From the NCBI GenBank assembly GCA_023053575.1, contig JAKZAP010000012.1, positions 5,394,230 to 5,458,229 of the forward strand: 64,000 nt of DNA, given 5' to 3'. Origin of the DNA: Branchinecta lynchi. Taxonomy: Eukaryota > Arthropoda > Branchiopoda > Anostraca > Branchinectidae. Under the pieces are notes generated by a model that had not been told where the DNA came from, did no database searches, and worked only from the letters and a program-made list of their open reading frames with translations. The translations under genes and the position numbers were made by a program. Below, one piece after another: positions 1 to 10,994 of the stretch; the stretch's first letter is position 1; each line of letters starts with the position of its first letter.

Positions 1-310
1 GCAATATAAGATAATCTATCAAGTTTTTAGTCGTCACGATGTCGAAAACTGAAAAGGATAAAGTTCAACTATCAGGAAAGTCAATAGGTATAGTCCTTCT
101 TCCGACATTTTATTGTTTTTTCGAAGCTGAGGGATAGCCTTGCATCATATTAAGGTGTCGAGGGGTTGACAACTTTAGTGGTAGGGTATACACTCAAACA
201 AGAAATAGGTTACATACTCAAAGAAAGAATAGGGGAACTTGGTAACTAACAATCGGCTGTTACACTATAATCATCTTTGGCGGTGAGGGGTTCCTACTTC
301 TCTTAGGGGA
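1..310 (+). repeat. Dispersed repeat family D, copy 1
   Basis: This stretch matches several segments of 49,260-50,700. Shared landmarks are GAAAAGGATAAAGTT with AAAGTCAAT near the start, then GGGGTTGACAACTTTAGTGG and AACAATCGGCT followed by CATAATCATCTT and GGCGGTGAGGGG. The copies have diverged by substitutions and indels, so the family is old. No coding potential was recognised and the superfamily is unknown. Confidence 0.7.
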
Positions 311-1240
311 CGTTTTCGCGTGGATGGCTCTGGTCCCTTCGAGCTCGACGGAAATTTACGCCTGGACGCCGTCGTCTTTTTTGTCATTTTCGCGAGTACG
401 GGAGAATGGCCATCCGAAAGACGCTTCCCCTTCAACATCGCTCGGAGAGCAGCGTTGGCTGAACGCTGAGAGAAAAAAGATCTGCACAAAAGTTGTGGAC
501 AAATGAAAGAAAAATGTGGAATTTCACTCATATGAGGAGCGAAACTTTCATTTTCATAAAGCTGGTAGGCTAGCCCAACACTTTTTATTAAATCTTTTAA
601 TTTTTAAGTATTTTGACTGGTGTGCTTGACTTACAGGAGGGGTATCCAACCTCGAACTTGGCCTTAAAATCGTACAAGGAAACTTCTGTGCAGTCCATAC
701 CAGGAAGTAAGTCATTCAAGGTTTCTTTCTTGACAGTTAGGACCTTGTTAAGACTGCATTGAATTTTCTTGCAACATTTTCAGGCCAGGTTCGAGGTTAA
801 ATGAATCTGAGGTTAAATAATCCTACTGTACCTGTAATAGGCTTGATGGATTTGAACGTTTCATGACTTTGAACTGAACCATTTTCACGCCCTTACATTG
901 AGGGTATAGGTGATAGGGGTCCAACACCTGAAGAGGTATTTTAACAGTTCAAATGAACATACTCTAATGCATCTGAACTTGGCATAAAAATATTAAAAGT
1001 ACAGACTTAAAACAAAAATACAGTTCAAGACTTCTTGGTTTAAAACTTCATCTTTGGATGTTATCCAGGAAAATATTTTTTCGCCAAGCATGCAGTTGGA
1101 TCCTTCATAAGCGGAATGCAGCGTGCAGCTTATCTTCCTCTAAGATTATAGCAGGTCAATAGCTGGCTCTCAATCACGGGCTCAGAAAAAAGCTGATTCC
1201 GAAGCAACCAAAATTTGTTTACATACACTTGCAAAATACT
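311..1240. other. Gene-free stretch with one repeat piece
   Basis: No convincing gene. Positions about 637-748 (landmarks GGGGTATCCAACCTCGAA and GACAGTTAGGAC) recur in reverse orientation at about 35,630-35,757, so this is an interspersed repeat copy. The remainder is AT-rich and unassigned. Confidence 0.5.
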
Positions 1241-1248
1241 GGAAAGTT

Positions 1249-1512
1249 TTAAAGGATGACAAAACCACTAAGAAAGACGAATGGGTTGACATCGGAAAGC
1301 AGCTTAGGAATAGGAAGACATCGGAATAGCAGCTTAAAAGATGATCTTGGAACACGGAAATGTCTCCAGAAATGACGATCGGAATATTTGCCTATAATTT
1401 CAAGGTAGTCACTTTGCTTGGGATGGTTCTCAGGCAAGAGCATAATAGCATAATATACTCGGTATATGAGACAATATATTGTCATCACCACTTTCTTCAT
1501 CTGAGGTCTCAC
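1249..1512 (-). pseudogene. Possible PIF/Harbinger transposase N-terminal fragment
   Basis: An 87-codon minus-strand reading frame contains SDRHFWRHFRVPRSSFKLL followed by a short Leu/Pro-rich run. This resembles the helical segment just before the DDE core of Harbinger (HARBI1-like) transposases, where a pattern like FRRHFRMSRxTFxxLL is common. No catalytic residues follow it, so it would be a detached fragment. Two other Harbinger relics lie at 36.0 kb and 41.3-42.2 kb. The match is short and could be chance. Confidence 0.25.
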
Positions 1513-2365
1513 AAGCTTGACTTTGTTGCAGCTATAATCTTCTGGTATGGTCCATGCCCTGCAAGAAGGATTTGTGCATCAGAGCCACAATAAACTGCTA
1601 AACTGCTTGTGTGACGTTCAACGCAGAATCGGTACAGGAGTTCTAGACTCCCGTATCTTTGTGCCGTTCCTAGTAAACTTATGTAAATAAAAACTAAATC
1701 ACAAGGGTTGAATGTGAAACATAGACACTTCATTGTGACTTATTCAACGATTCAATTGTAATCCACTAACTTGTATTTCTTCTTTGAAAAATTTACTGGT
1801 CAAACACAAAGTAGAAAAGGTGTAAATAAATTTAACAGAAAAATGCTGGTGCCAGTAGTCACACGAGCTATTTGGGTTAACCTGGTACCAAAAATGAATC
1901 AGAAAAAGGTGGAAAAGAAAATTGGAAAGAGAAGCTGGTGCCAAAAAAAATTGTCCATGGTCACACAAGATACAATTTTAACTTGGCAATATATAATTAA
2001 AAAAAAAGAGAGAAAATACACTATACACTATTATATATACACTATTTCTGTAACTATTGTTCAATTGCTGGATAGAGGCTGTTTAGAGGGTCGAGGGGTT
2101 CCAGAAATCGAAAACGGTGATGCAAGAGCATTATACAGCTGCGCTAGCACCAGTCTGTTGTAACGCGCTTTCGACGCAGCAAGCATACAATATGTTATTC
2201 TGACTTTCGCAGAAAAATGCGCGAAATGCTTGTACATTTGGTACGTGTAGAGGCTGGAAAGAAATGGTGGAATTGCAATCAGAAACAGATTAAGGCCAAA
2301 TTGCTGGTCATCTGAGAAAACCAAGTTCGGATATGGATTCAGCATGTGTGTTTACCCCTAGAAGT

Positions 2366-2890
2366 CATACCTGTTTTGACGAAAACTTCCTGCCACTTCT
2401 GCCAATTTCCTGGTTTCGGCCGAACTCCAGAACTACTTGTCCGGCGAAAAAAGAAAGCTCAAAAACGAACTCAGGGTATCTTCTTTCCCCAATAATGAAC
2501 ATCTAATCAACTTCAAATAAAACTTTTTCTTTTAACAAACTTTCCGGTTTCAGCCGGATTTCCGGCGAACTACTTGTTCGACGACAAAATGGTTTTCGCC
2601 ATCGTGTTCAGCATATCTTCTTACCCCGTAATCGACTATCAAATTAGCTTTTTCAAAATATTTTGTTTACCCCTTAATTTGAACCCCCTCCCCCAAAACT
2701 AAATGTAGAGCTACAAAGCCCATCTACGAAGTTGCCTGGACCGACGACCCAACGAATCCTCACCAAGTTTCATCAAAATTTCTCATTCCCTTCGAGAGTT
2801 ATCGTGCTTAAAGACGGACAGACGGACAACTTTTGCAATGTCATAGGTATCCCTCCACTTACGTTTTGGGATCCCAAAAACTCTGAATTT
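2366..2890 (+). repeat. GGATCCC-family interspersed repeat, copy 1
   Basis: Contains two degenerate units of the CCGGTTTCAGCCGGATTCCGG / AACTACTTGTCCG module, then ACCAAGTTTCATCAAAATT, a CAGACGGACAG run and a conserved block ending TTTTGGGATCCCAA (2,813-2,877). The same block order recurs at 57.5-58.94 kb and 61.2-62.08 kb. No protein is evident and the class of element is unknown. Confidence 0.8.
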
Positions 2891-2939
2891 TTTTTTCGAG
2901 AAATGACAGCAATGATCGGAACAAGTTAGGTCAGATCCA

Positions 2940-3770
2940 AACTACTGACAGACGGATGAACTTTTACAGAAAAGCGAAGGCCATTCGAGACATTCGACCC
3001 CATGTCCTGGCAAAAATCGTTTAATACAATTCAGAAGGCCAAGGAGAGAGATTTCAAAACATGGGTCAGGCATGAAAGAGAAAACTGATTAAACACTATG
3101 ACTCAGCTGACGAAGGAGAATCTCCATTGACTGTGAATTTTTCGATCTGTCTCGAGGCATATAAGGTCTGATATTCTCAACCAAAAAAGGAAAATGGGAA
3201 CACTTGAAAATATTGTCACTAGAGACTTTGAGGTTAACTATGAAGGGGCTTCAACACTAGTTACAGACACTTTATTGACGCTCACATATTTTCTGCAGAC
3301 TGTTTCCAGCGCTCTGATTTCGACGACGGCAGAGAAATTCTGTCCTGATCTTCAAAACAGACCTTGAATGTCAGCCAGTTAGTTTTGTTGTCGAGGGTAT
3401 TGATACACCTCTGTCTACTGGGTTGTAAAACGTTAATCGGAGCAAAACATTGCTGACACTGTTAATCATGTTCGGATGTTGCAGTTCTTACCCTACCGTA
3501 AAACGGATACTTGCTACGAAGGGCATTGAGAACCCAAGATGAAACTGTGTTGTGGCTCAATAAAACCCCATCTAGGCAGGCATCAAGTTCAGGATGCTGA
3601 TAATTGACGTATGTCTCTAATTGTCTTTGTGACTTTGCTTGATACTGGTGATGCCGTTCATCATCAGCATCATCGCGTTCGGTAGTGAGGATTCAACTTA
3701 AGGTCTGCTGACAAAAGATACTTTTTGTAGATACTACTGAGAAGTATACATTTATTTATTGAGAGTGAAA
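2940..3770. other. Unassigned stretch
   Basis: No recognisable gene, repeat partner or RNA gene was found here. Reading frames are short and interrupted on both strands. Confidence 0.4.
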
Positions 3771-3777
3771 GAGAAGA

Positions 3778-4122
3778 GTGTTCCAGACAGTGTTTTTGAG
3801 TGTTCCAGCCACAATTACGGCCGACGCCTTGAAGACCGTGATTCCGGATGCTTGTGAAGTCGTGCCTTCTTCGGGCTCTCGTTCTTTTAAAATCGTGTTC
3901 AAAATTCAAGTTGGTCTCCTTATAGCTATGCAAATCGGGGTTAAAGTCGGGTATGAAGTTTTTCGTGTTCACGAATTCCACCGAACGCCCAAGCGCTGCT
4001 TTCGCTGTCAATCCCCAAACCACGGTGTAGCCAAATGCCCGCATCCGTCTGATTATCAAGATTCACTGCCTCCAAAGTATGCCAATTGCTATGGTTTTCA
4101 TGTCTCTTTACATGGGGTTTAA
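3778..4122 (+). pseudogene. LINE ORF1 (gag-like) fragment with zinc knuckle
   Basis: A 114-codon frame ends with KRCFRCQSPNHGVAKC, a CX2CX4HX4C zinc knuckle of the retroelement nucleocapsid type. The residues before it (SFKIVFKIQVG...VGYEVFRVHEFHRTPKRC) align in order with the segment preceding the first knuckle of the better preserved ORF1 at 14,955-16,109. It is therefore a relic of a LINE-A relative that would have encoded an RNA-binding chaperone. The second and third knuckles are decayed, and downstream sequence to about 4,386 keeps short frames that may be further remains. Confidence 0.7.
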
Positions 4123-4389
4123 AGGAAGCTACTGACCATGAAGTCAGGTGGTGCCCACAGATTGTGACAAATCATCTTGGACCTAGCGATGCACGCGCGA
4201 CATGCTATGCACAGATGTTGGCGAATAAATGTTCCTGTTGAAGAGCTAGAGCAGGTTCAGGATTTAGTCGATGATATCCTTAGTGTGTTAGTGACAGCTC
4301 CCTTCGCATACATCACCACGATTAAGCTTTTGACGACAAGTGCAGAATTATGGTCTCGCATACGTGCAAAACTGCTAAACGTGTGAACA

Positions 4390-5400
4390 ATTAAGGTAAG
4401 CGACATTGGTTCACAAAGTTGCAAGATTGATAACTGTGCACAAAACTAAGGTACACAGAACCAAGATCAAGGAAAGATATAAGCCAGGAGATAGGGACTC
4501 GCAGAACTCTTAGTAAATCTTTGTCACATAGCCGGAGTCAGTGCTTGGAGTAGATGCAATGATTGGAAATCAGGATTTGAACAATGTATGCCGAGTTCAC
4601 CTATAAATTTAACTGTGTTTTCTATCACAGTATTTACCATATGTAGAACCTAGGACAACCGTCCCTCCCTTCCACAGACAAAAACATTACCGTACCATTC
4701 GAAGAATACCGCTCGAAACAACACCAGCTTCCAAATAGTAGATATAAGGTCTAGCAAACACTCGACCGCAAACACGTACCGCGACATATACATATATACA
4801 TATATAGATCGAAACCTGTAACAACGCATGCTGTTGCCACAAATTTCGAGGCAACGCTTCCTCAGAACGGGTAAAAGGTATGTACAGTATTTTCGTAATC
4901 TATGTCGCTCAAAACGCATGCATGAGCGACGACAAAATTCGGAGTCATTGCAACAAGTTCGAGCAATTTTAAAAGAAGCATTCGACATTTACGTGTCGTT
5001 TTGTGATTAACAGGTGGTGTTCTTCTTTAGGAGTTATGTTCCGGCTGCATGATTTGTGTGTCACCCGATTCCTTTTGTTTACCTCCGCCGATCGACCGTC
5101 AGGTAGTGAAACTCGTGCCAATTTCTTCGCAAGCAGTTTCAACTAATTACGAAAAAAAATTTGCAAGCATTATATCGGTCTCTTGAACTGACGTCACTAC
5201 CGCCCATCTTCCCGACTTCTGTATACCTCAATATGATCGTAAATTACATACTCTCTCGCTCCCCCGCGCAAAGTATGCATTACACCCCAAGCCACAGAAA
5301 GTTAGGAAGGACCAAAGACTCTCAAGGTACAGAGCACCTATAGGCTGAGTCCCTTACGAACGGTGAAGAACGACAGGCATTCTCTATACGCTCTCTCCCA
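4390..5400. other. Unassigned stretch
   Basis: A short (TA)-rich microsatellite lies at about 4,786-4,806. Open frames of 60-112 codons on either strand overlap each other and show no recognisable motif. No gene is called. Confidence 0.4.
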
Positions 5401-6262
5401 GAGTACAGGTATAGCCTGTTTCAGCATTTATGTTTGCAAGACAGATAATTGCACCAAAGATTATAAAACTATTTAACAATACTTTAGTCATGTCAAGCGA
5501 CCAACACCAAATTTTTGAATGCTTACAAATTTGTTTGGGGGTTCCCCAGGGTACCCTGTTGGGACCGCTTTTATTTTTAGTTGTGTCTTTCGCAGATAGA
5601 TGGAAAATACTTGAATTATCTGTCGGACCTGAAAGTTTGACGAAAGAACATAAAGAGCAGTGCAAAAGGCATCATTGACGGTATCTGTGACGAGGCTATT
5701 GTGGATGACATAGTAGTCAAGATGGGCAAACTAGATAGCATACTAAAAGAAGGTAATATGGCAATCCGGTCACTGAAACTCCTGGCCCGTTATAGAGTAA
5801 CCACTGACCATCTGTTGAGAATTTGTTTGACTTTTGTCCGTCCAAACCCTGGGATACTGTGGCCAGGTTTGGCATTTCGGGTTGACCCGCGATCAGGTCC
5901 TTGTTACCTCGAAGTCTCCTAAAGTCCCATATCCCGAATGCTAGAAATATTTGATTTAGAGTTGTTAGCACAACACCGAAAAACGGTATGTTTCAGTTTC
6001 GGCCTTAAAACGTTGGAGAGCCCCGGTCTACGAGAAATTCTTCCCCCTGAATATCTACCTATAGGCGAAGACGGAACAAGCTGCTGCTCAGCCTGTTTCA
6101 AAGTTGCAGCCAGTGCCCTAATCCCATGACCGATATAAAAAAAAAGTTTTGTCCATCAAGATAGCTTCAGGCTTCACCCCAAAAAGATAGCATCAGGGAT
6201 TCTTGTTTTTTGCCTTATATTTATGTCACATCGTCTATGTAGTACGAATAAATGAATGAATC
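5400..6262 (+). pseudogene. CR1/L2-like LINE 3' part (RT and C-terminus), decayed
   Basis: The frame at 5,430-5,678 carries CLGVPQGTLLGPLLF, the RT motif found in CR1, L2 and Jockey reverse transcriptases. The catalytic ADD motif is not preserved. Downstream at 5,701-5,922 comes LKLLARYRVTTDHLLRICL then TFVRP, matching the post-RT region of CR1-like ORF2 proteins, with further broken frames to about 6,128. The relic ends in AATAAATGAATGAAT at about 6,247-6,261, a typical simple-repeat LINE 3' tail. There are several frameshifts and stops, so it is a dead 5'-truncated copy. Confidence 0.7.
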
Positions 6263-6411
6263 ATTCACAGATCTTTATAACGGGCATTCTGAAACGCCTC
6301 CATAACTTAACAGTATTTTATGTGTGCGTTGTTATTGACTGTAGATACTATACCAAATTTTGATGCAACGGATGATGAAAGGTTTCATTGAGAGACACAT
6401 GTACATTGACC

Positions 6412-6925
6412 GCCTCAAGTCACGATGAAGGTTGTCCTGAACTGTACCAACAGTGAGGTATTGCGCAAATTCGGGTTCATCTGACACTCCGAAATGCAAA
6501 AGGATGTGATTAAAGCCCAACGAGTACTTTTTAAGCAACCGGGTCCTAGTTCGTATCCTCTATAACCGTTCGATGATAGCAAGTCCTCAAGTCACGATGA
6601 AGGTTGTCAGTCCTGAACTGTACCAACAGTGAGGTATTTTGCGCATTCGGGTTCATCTGACACTACGAAATGACCGTCGTGGCTGAGTATCCGTACCTTG
6701 TCCGAAACGTGGACTATTTCAGTAATTGCTTCCTGTTTATTTACAGGGAAGTTTTGGTGCTGAAACGTAGAATGGCGTTATTGGTGCCAAAGGATGTGGT
6801 TAAAGCCCAACGAGTTCTATTTAAGCAACCAGGTCCTAGTCCGTATCCTCTATAACCGTTCGAAGATAGCAAGCTCTCAAGTCACGATGAAGGTTGTCAG
6901 TCCTGAACTGTACCAACAGTGAGTC
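6412..6925 (+). repeat. Triplicated segment (CAAGTCACGATGAAGG units)
   Basis: CAAGTCACGATGAAGGTTGT with CTGAACTGTACCAACAGTGAG occurs at about 6,415, 6,590 and 6,877. The intervening AAAGGATGTG-TTAAAGCCCAACG and CCTAGTTCGTATCCTCTATAACCG blocks occur twice. This is an imperfect local tandem duplication with an insertion in the second interval. No coding role is seen. Confidence 0.75.
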
Positions 6926-6929
6926 GAAT

Positions 6930-7480
6930 CTATCTAGTTCAGTTACAATTTGTCCATCTGCCAGGGAGGTTGTTAAAGCAGAAGCTTAAAGGGTAGTGCA
7001 AGTCGACAAGTAGTAGAACTGTTTTTGTGGAAAGTTATCAAAACTGAGATAGTGCAATTTTCTTCACTCGCGTCAAGTTCGTGCTGTATTTGTCCCACTT
7101 TTAATGTCTGAATTACCAAGATATTAACGTATTATTTACATGATTGAGCAAAGTGAAGTCATTATTACATTGTACTAAATTTCTCACTTTTAGGCTTTAG
7201 GACTATGGATCAAGACCAAGGTGAACACAAGTTTGAGAACGAACTTAAGTAATTAGAAGTTCCTGAATGCCTCATACTTCTTTTTCGAAAATGTGGCTTC
7301 AAGACGCTTGATTCGGTTTCTAGTTTCAACGAAAGTAAAGTCGACTAATGTGTCGAGTATTTGCAATCGCTTTACGATATTATTCCAGCAGATCCCGAGT
7401 CTTGTAAAGCCTTTAAACCCTTACTCGTAGTCTATATCAAAAACCCAAAATAATTGAGGCTGAAGCCAGCCGGTAAAAGA
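6930..7480. other. Unassigned stretch
   Basis: AT-rich with no motif recognised. It leads into the possible ORF1 relic that follows. Confidence 0.3.
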
Positions 7481-7484
7481 CTCA

Positions 7485-7905
7485 GTGCCGGTACAGAAAA
7501 CTTCTCAGCTGAACAGAAGGAGCTCAACGCTGTCGTATCCAGTCGAGTCTGCTGCAAACAGTGTTGCGAATCTGGACCAAGACAAAGTGCAACCCAGTGA
7601 TGATAGTACTGCCACTGCGGGGAAAGACAAGAATAGTATTTGTCCTGGCCTTGACTTTGCCAGAAAAGTTTTGTTGAATGATTTTGAAAACGCTGCATCT
7701 TGCGTTTTTTAAGGATCTTGCCAACCTCGACATCACTGAAATTTCACTGAGTGTCGATGACGAATCCTCTTCTGGAATGTGCGCGTCTATTAAATGTAAG
7801 ATTGGAAAGTGCGGCTTAGAAGAGCATACATCTTCTAAACCCGCTTCGATGAGTTCTGTTGCAGTTAACCAGAACGAGGAGGTGAAGACACTCCTACTTC
7901 TATGA
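7485..7905 (+). pseudogene. Possible LINE ORF1 N-terminal relic
   Basis: Two overlapping plus-strand frames (7,485-7,712 and 7,678-7,905) are hydrophilic and Ser/Asp-rich. The second contains LAFFKDLANLDITEISLSVD, which loosely parallels NSALFFVLDAFKSG...NDEII...SVD in the LINE-A ORF1 N-terminus. A single frameshift would join them. The similarity is weak; a short unrelated host exon is an alternative. Confidence 0.25.
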
Positions 7906-8280
7906 AGCCACAATGTGAAGGAAGCCAGTCGCACTTGCTGATATTTGTAGGACGAATAAGTCTTTCTCTAACTAAATTTATAGTTGTGGAGAACTATGGA
8001 CCGTTAGGGGCGGATCTGGGAGAAGGTTGTTTGATCTTTGAAACAAGTAACATTTTGTTCTGAGCATTCCCCCCCCCCCCACTTCCGATGTTGTCCTCGA
8101 ATCTTTATTTTTTCTGGGATAGAGATTGGCGGGATGGAGTGCTGAGTACCTGAATGTGTCTTTCAAGGGATTGAGCATTGCCAAATTTACAGAGCTAAGG
8201 AGCTGGAGAGTTAACTTAGACATTCCTTCAGCCCAAGCTGACTGTGACTCATATTTGACTATATAAAACCGATAAGTCAA

Positions 8281-8456
8281 CTCCATTTTATTAGAGCTAT
8301 ATTCCGGACGATATTGGCAAGGTTCCTCTTAGGCTCAAGCCGCTCTAGTTTGAAAATGAAAATGGAAAGTCATATTCAAGCTTCAGCGGCTTGAGCCTGA
8401 AGAGGAAACTTGCCAAGAAAGGCCAAAATATAGCTCTAATAAAATGGGATACGATT
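8281..8456. repeat. Long imperfect hairpin
   Basis: The arm at about 8,281-8,346 (CCATTTTATTAGAGCTATAT ... GGCTCAAGCCGCT) is the reverse complement of about 8,387-8,456 (AGCGGCTTGAGCC ... ATAGCTCTAATAAAATGG), leaving a loop of about 40 bp. The inner 30 bp pair almost perfectly; the outer part has mismatches. The right arm is duplicated again downstream. Confidence 0.85.
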
Positions 8457-8791
8457 TCATCGTTTCTAAAGGCAGAAAGCGTAACTGTTTATCCGTGAGT
8501 AAAGATGGCGACACCCAGTGTTTACAAGCTATGAAGGCTAGATCCACCATGTTTAGTGCCTCATAAGCCGCTCTAGTTTGAAAATGAAAATGGAAAGTCA
8601 TTTTCAAGCTTCAGCGGCTTGAGCCTGAAGAGGAACCTTGCCAAGAAAGGCCAAAATATAGCTCTAATAAAATGGGATACGATTTCATCGTTTCTAAAGG
8701 CAGAAAGCATAACTGTTTATCCGTGAGTAAAGATGGCGACACCCGATGTTTACAAGCTATGAAGGCTAGATCCACCATGTTTAGTGCCTCA
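8337..8791 (+). repeat. 228-bp tandem duplication
   Basis: The unit beginning AAGCCGCTCTAGTTTG occurs at 8,337 and again at 8,565 and stays almost identical to about 8,791. Differences are single bases, so the duplication is recent relative to most repeats nearby. Each unit contains the right arm of the hairpin. Confidence 0.9.
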
Positions 8792-8955
8792 TCTTTCGGT
8801 CTTGATAGTGAACCCTGTCACATCCGGTATAGTCCAGACTTTCAAGATCCTGTACATATTTTGGTATGAGAATATGACTGTGCTCTTAGACACAACACCA
8901 TGTTACATGCACTCTCTGATTTGGGGAAATAAATGAATAAATAAATAAATATTAA
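8792..8955 (+). repeat. LINE 3' end with AAATAAATG/AAAT tail
   Basis: The segment ends GGGGAAATAAATGAATAAATAAATAAAT. LINE-A at 18.83 kb ends GAGGGAAATAAATAAATGAATG, so this is probably the 3' end of a relative. No RT motifs remain upstream because the duplicated hairpin region intervenes. Confidence 0.55.
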
Positions 8956-9062
8956 TTCATTTATCCAAAAGAAATGCGGACAAAAACAGTCGAATTAGAA
9001 GGGGCAGACACACCGACAAAAGAAGAAACAGATGGACAGACGGACAAAGAAATGGAACTTGC

Positions 9063-9162
9063 CTTATCAACACAAGTTCCTCCGTGGTGACACGCTCCCT
9101 CGTAACACTCGTTCACGTTGATTTCACAGAGGATACCAAGCGTGCCATGCGGGCAAGAGCAA
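9063..9162 (-). CDS. EGF-like domain exon (single exon, host-like)
   Basis: On the minus strand a 100-bp segment encodes CSCPHGTLGILCE, then INVNECYEGACHHGGTCVDK. This is the end of one EGF-like repeat followed by the start of the next, with the N-E-C spacing of calcium-binding EGF modules. Such exons belong to secreted or membrane proteins such as Notch ligands, fibropellins or cubilin-like proteins. The left boundary reads GATAAG then GCAAGT, a GC-type donor; the right boundary is CAG before TTGCTCTTG. No neighbouring EGF exon was found within the window, so the gene extends beyond it, has very large introns, or this exon is an isolated remnant. Confidence 0.6.
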
Positions 9163-9169
9163 CTGAACG

Positions 9170-9277
9170 CCACGTTGAAAGTACCCAGTCTCGTCAGATC
9201 CTGGAATGTCACACAACGTCGGGCCCGGTCAGTACTTAGATGGGTGACCGCTTGGGAACACCGGGTGCTGTTGGCTT
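9170..9277 (+). pseudogene. 5S rRNA pseudogene or 5S-derived fragment
   Basis: From CCACGTTGAAAG through CGTCGGGCCCGGTCAGTAC, TGGGTGACCGCTTGGGA and CACCGGGTGCTGTTGGCTT, this matches animal 5S rRNA from roughly nucleotide 12 to the 3' end, followed by a T-run that could act as a pol III terminator. The first dozen nucleotides are missing and the middle (TCTCGTCAGATCCTGGAATG...) has diverged, so it is not a working gene. It could be a solitary pseudogene or the head of a 5S-derived SINE; no SINE body was recognised downstream. Confidence 0.85.
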
Positions 9278-9377
9278 TTTGCAATTTTTGCTTTGCGAAA
9301 CCGCGTGATCTGACTTTACAGAACAAGATGAACTATGGATGCTTGTGTTTCTGTGTGCTCAGAACATCTTCGATCTA

Positions 9378-9532
9378 TTTTAGAAAAGCACAATCCGGGT
9401 AGTCAAGGCCCAGTATTCTACCTTACTATCATGGAATACGTCAGGAAGTCACTCTTTTAGAAAAGCACAATCCGGGTAGTGAATGCCCAGTATTCTACTT
9501 ACTATCATGGAATACATCAGGAAGTCAATGTT
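9378..9532 (+). repeat. 77-bp tandem duplication
   Basis: TTTTAGAAAAGCACAATCC begins at 9,378 and again at 9,455. Both units continue through GGGTAGT, CCCAGTATTCTA and TACTATCATGGAATAC to CAGGAAGTCA with few differences. Confidence 0.9.
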
Positions 9533-9569
9533 CGACGTAGAAACAGCCCCAATAGAAAGGATCAAATAT

Positions 9570-10480
9570 CTAGCTTTTGCTGTTTTCTCCTTCGATTCTG
9601 GAGGGAACACAAGAACAGCAAACATTTTGGTCTAAACAAAATTTTCTCACGTTAAACGTTTATGCTTGCATCGAGATTAACCTCCATTCTATGGTTTTGA
9701 TGGTATGCCGACTAAAGAAGATGAATAAAGAAATCTTGTCCAAACCCCACCTGTACAGCAGCCGGCATGTCGAGGGATTTTTCCGAATAACGCGATCTCT
9801 GACGACAAACAGCTGTACAGTCATTATCTTCTTGGTTCTTGAAAGGAGGCACCGGATCCGTCGTCAAGAAGTTTGAAAGCAAAAATTTAGTGATGAAATA
9901 AACGTACAGTTTGGAAAAATACGAAGGTTTTGCGAACTCTGCTTGTTTCGTTTCGGCCGTACTTCCCAGCGATGAAGATATTCGTCCATGTCTGGAAGAT
10001 GCATACGAAGAGGTCAAGTGTTCGTTTTCAGCACTTCTCTCGGACAACAACGATTTTTGCTTTGATCAGGCTTATCACGTACACGTACGAAAACTTTTTG
10101 TTCAGGGCACAAGTCGAGTGCTTCACAATCAAACTGGCAGAACGCGTTTTAGGGACTAGATATCTATGATATGGTAAGCTTTTTTGTCCGTCCATCCGTG
10201 AGTGTGTTTGTTAGCACAATAATTCTGAAAAATGTAGAGACATCTTGTTCAAACTTGGTGTGAGGATCCTTTCGGTCGAAGTATAGATCAAGTTCGTAAC
10301 TTTTTCTTCCTGCCGCAGAAGTACTTGGCCCGGTATACAGCTAAAACAAGGAATTTTGTTAAAGTAAAGACTTCTCTAAAGTTTAGAGATGAGGCAAAGG
10401 GTAAACGTATCATGCTGTATCCAAATTTGAACTATGTTTCGTTTTACTCGTATTTTTGGTCTTCTTCTGGAAGCTAGTTG
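9570..10480. other. Unassigned stretch with competing open frames
   Basis: A plus-strand frame (9,911-10,159) and a minus-strand frame (9,712-10,050) overlap. Neither shows a known motif, so neither is called as a gene. The 10,180-10,480 segment is AT-rich without recognised features. Confidence 0.35.
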
Positions 10481-10994
10481 TGCTGATGATGATCCATAGG
10501 CTTATAATAATGAGACTGCGTTTGGTCGCACGCATGGGCGTTGACTGAGCTGTCGACGGCTTGAGCAACATGCAATCTTTTAGGAAACCCTCAGGGCCAC
10601 AATTTTAACCTGGTGGCTACTAGTGGAACCAAGTCTTTTTTGAAGTACATTGTGTTCTGTGTGGAATCTAATCGCTCTGCTTGGCTGCTGATAACGGCTC
10701 CAAGCATCAGCGTGGAAACCGACATGGATGGCGATAATGATGGTGAAGAAGAGAATTGATTGACATTGAACACCAGTTTGAGACCGATCAAGAAAACGAA
10801 GACGTTAATACTGATCTACCAGTCATGCCCAACCACTTAACAGAGCTTTCGATAAATTTCGCCAACAAGACTGTTGAGATACTGAAGTCAAGTCAATACT
10901 GCTTGATCAAGTCGTCGGAAACTGCTCCTCCACTGGGAGTCAAAAAGCCCACCCTTGTGTTGGTAGTACGAAGAAGAGTTGGTAAAGAAGTCGG

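Noticed and set aside
1771..2163. 130-codon plus-strand open frame
   Set aside because: AT-rich, lysine- and tyrosine-heavy, with no motif. It overlaps an equally open minus-strand frame, so chance is the better explanation.
9170..9277. Functional 5S rRNA gene
   Set aside because: The first dozen nucleotides are missing and the region holding the internal control elements is diverged.
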